Of a DNA stretch of 64,000 nt, positions 63,910-64,000 are shown in pieces (the stretch's first letter is position 1; each line of letters begins with the position of its first letter). The DNA is from Crocinitomix sp. (GTDB lineage: Bacteria > Bacteroidota > Bacteroidia > Flavobacteriales_D > Crocinitomicaceae): assembly GCA_013138735.1 (NCBI GenBank), contig WTCE01000005.1, positions 109,044-173,043 of the forward strand, given 5' to 3'. Under the pieces are notes generated by a model, which saw nothing but the letters and a program-made list of their open reading frames with translations, did not search any database and was not told the DNA's origin. Position numbers and translations under genes: made by a program.

Positions 63910-64000
63910 TTAAAATAGCTTCAATTGATGATTTTCTTTTAGCTTTTTATACTCTTGTTCAATTCCTTGCTCCTTTACGTATTTTGCAATTAGCCTTTCA
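63910..64000 (-). CDS. C-terminal end of a minus-strand protein, possibly the element's transposase (partial)
   Basis: Twenty-nine codons read from the window edge to a TAA at 63910-63912: RLIAKYVKEQGIEQEYKKL then KENHQLKLF. The stop lies 2 nt from the palindrome end, as expected for a transposase gene filling an IS up to its terminal hairpin. The tail alone does not identify the family. Confidence 0.4.
   Translation of the reverse strand, partial: ERLIAKYVKEQGIEQEYKKLKENHQLKLF

Overview
The window looks like chromosomal DNA of a free-living Bacteroidota, most likely a flavobacterial or Crocinitomicaceae-like lineage. The evidence is the low GC, A/T-rich leaders without strong Shine-Dalgarno sequences, the -7 motif TAnnTTTG before several genes, many lipoproteins and secreted proteins with type IX secretion (T9SS) C-terminal sorting domains, a GLPGLI/OMP pair, two CotH-family proteins, and the acpP-fabF-rnc gene order. 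No tRNA, rRNA, CRISPR array or prophage was seen.

Layout. 1-2.9 kb: an ECF sigma factor coupled to a membrane anti-sigma-like protein, diverging from a tandem pair of tail-anchored paralogues. 2.9-3.4 kb: a gene-free stretch rich in inverted repeats. 3.4-7 kb: a GLPGLI protein and a large outer-membrane barrel, preceded by four GGTTAA boxes about one helical turn apart. 7.2-10.8 kb: a MoaF-like lipoprotein, then an acyl-CoA carboxylase carboxyltransferase, a transglutaminase-like protein and an AraC regulator. 10.9-29 kb: mostly lipoproteins, small secreted proteins, acetyltransferases, a vWA protein, a DUF922 metalloprotease, a GldM-like lipoprotein and the CotH proteins. 29.1-32.8 kb: housekeeping genes (rnc, fabF, acpP, a nitroreductase, purN). 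33-41.7 kb: MarC, a formylglycine-enzyme-like protein, a collagen-like secreted protein, a YgiQ radical SAM enzyme, a TonB-C protein and an RsmC/RlmG-type methyltransferase.

41.7-57.8 kb is the most unusual part. A 41-bp palindrome joins the first 42 codons of a metallophosphatase to the 3' portion of an unrelated T9SS gene. A secreted BNR-repeat protein follows. Then come two tandem tail-collar (MdpB-like) proteins, a substrate-binding-protein-like gene without a signal peptide, and two large T9SS proteins sharing an N-terminal domain; the larger (2366 aa) carries 16 repeats of about 79 aa. This block is the best candidate for an undescribed functional unit.

57.9-64 kb: a membrane protein, a POT peptide transporter, an LD-carboxypeptidase, a truncated haemoglobin with a clear promoter and an upstream palindrome, and an N-acetyl sugar amidotransferase cut off by a second, inverted copy of the 41-bp element. 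The last 91 bases hold the C-terminus of a minus-strand protein that may be the element's transposase. Functions are inferred by reading the translations; no database search was run.
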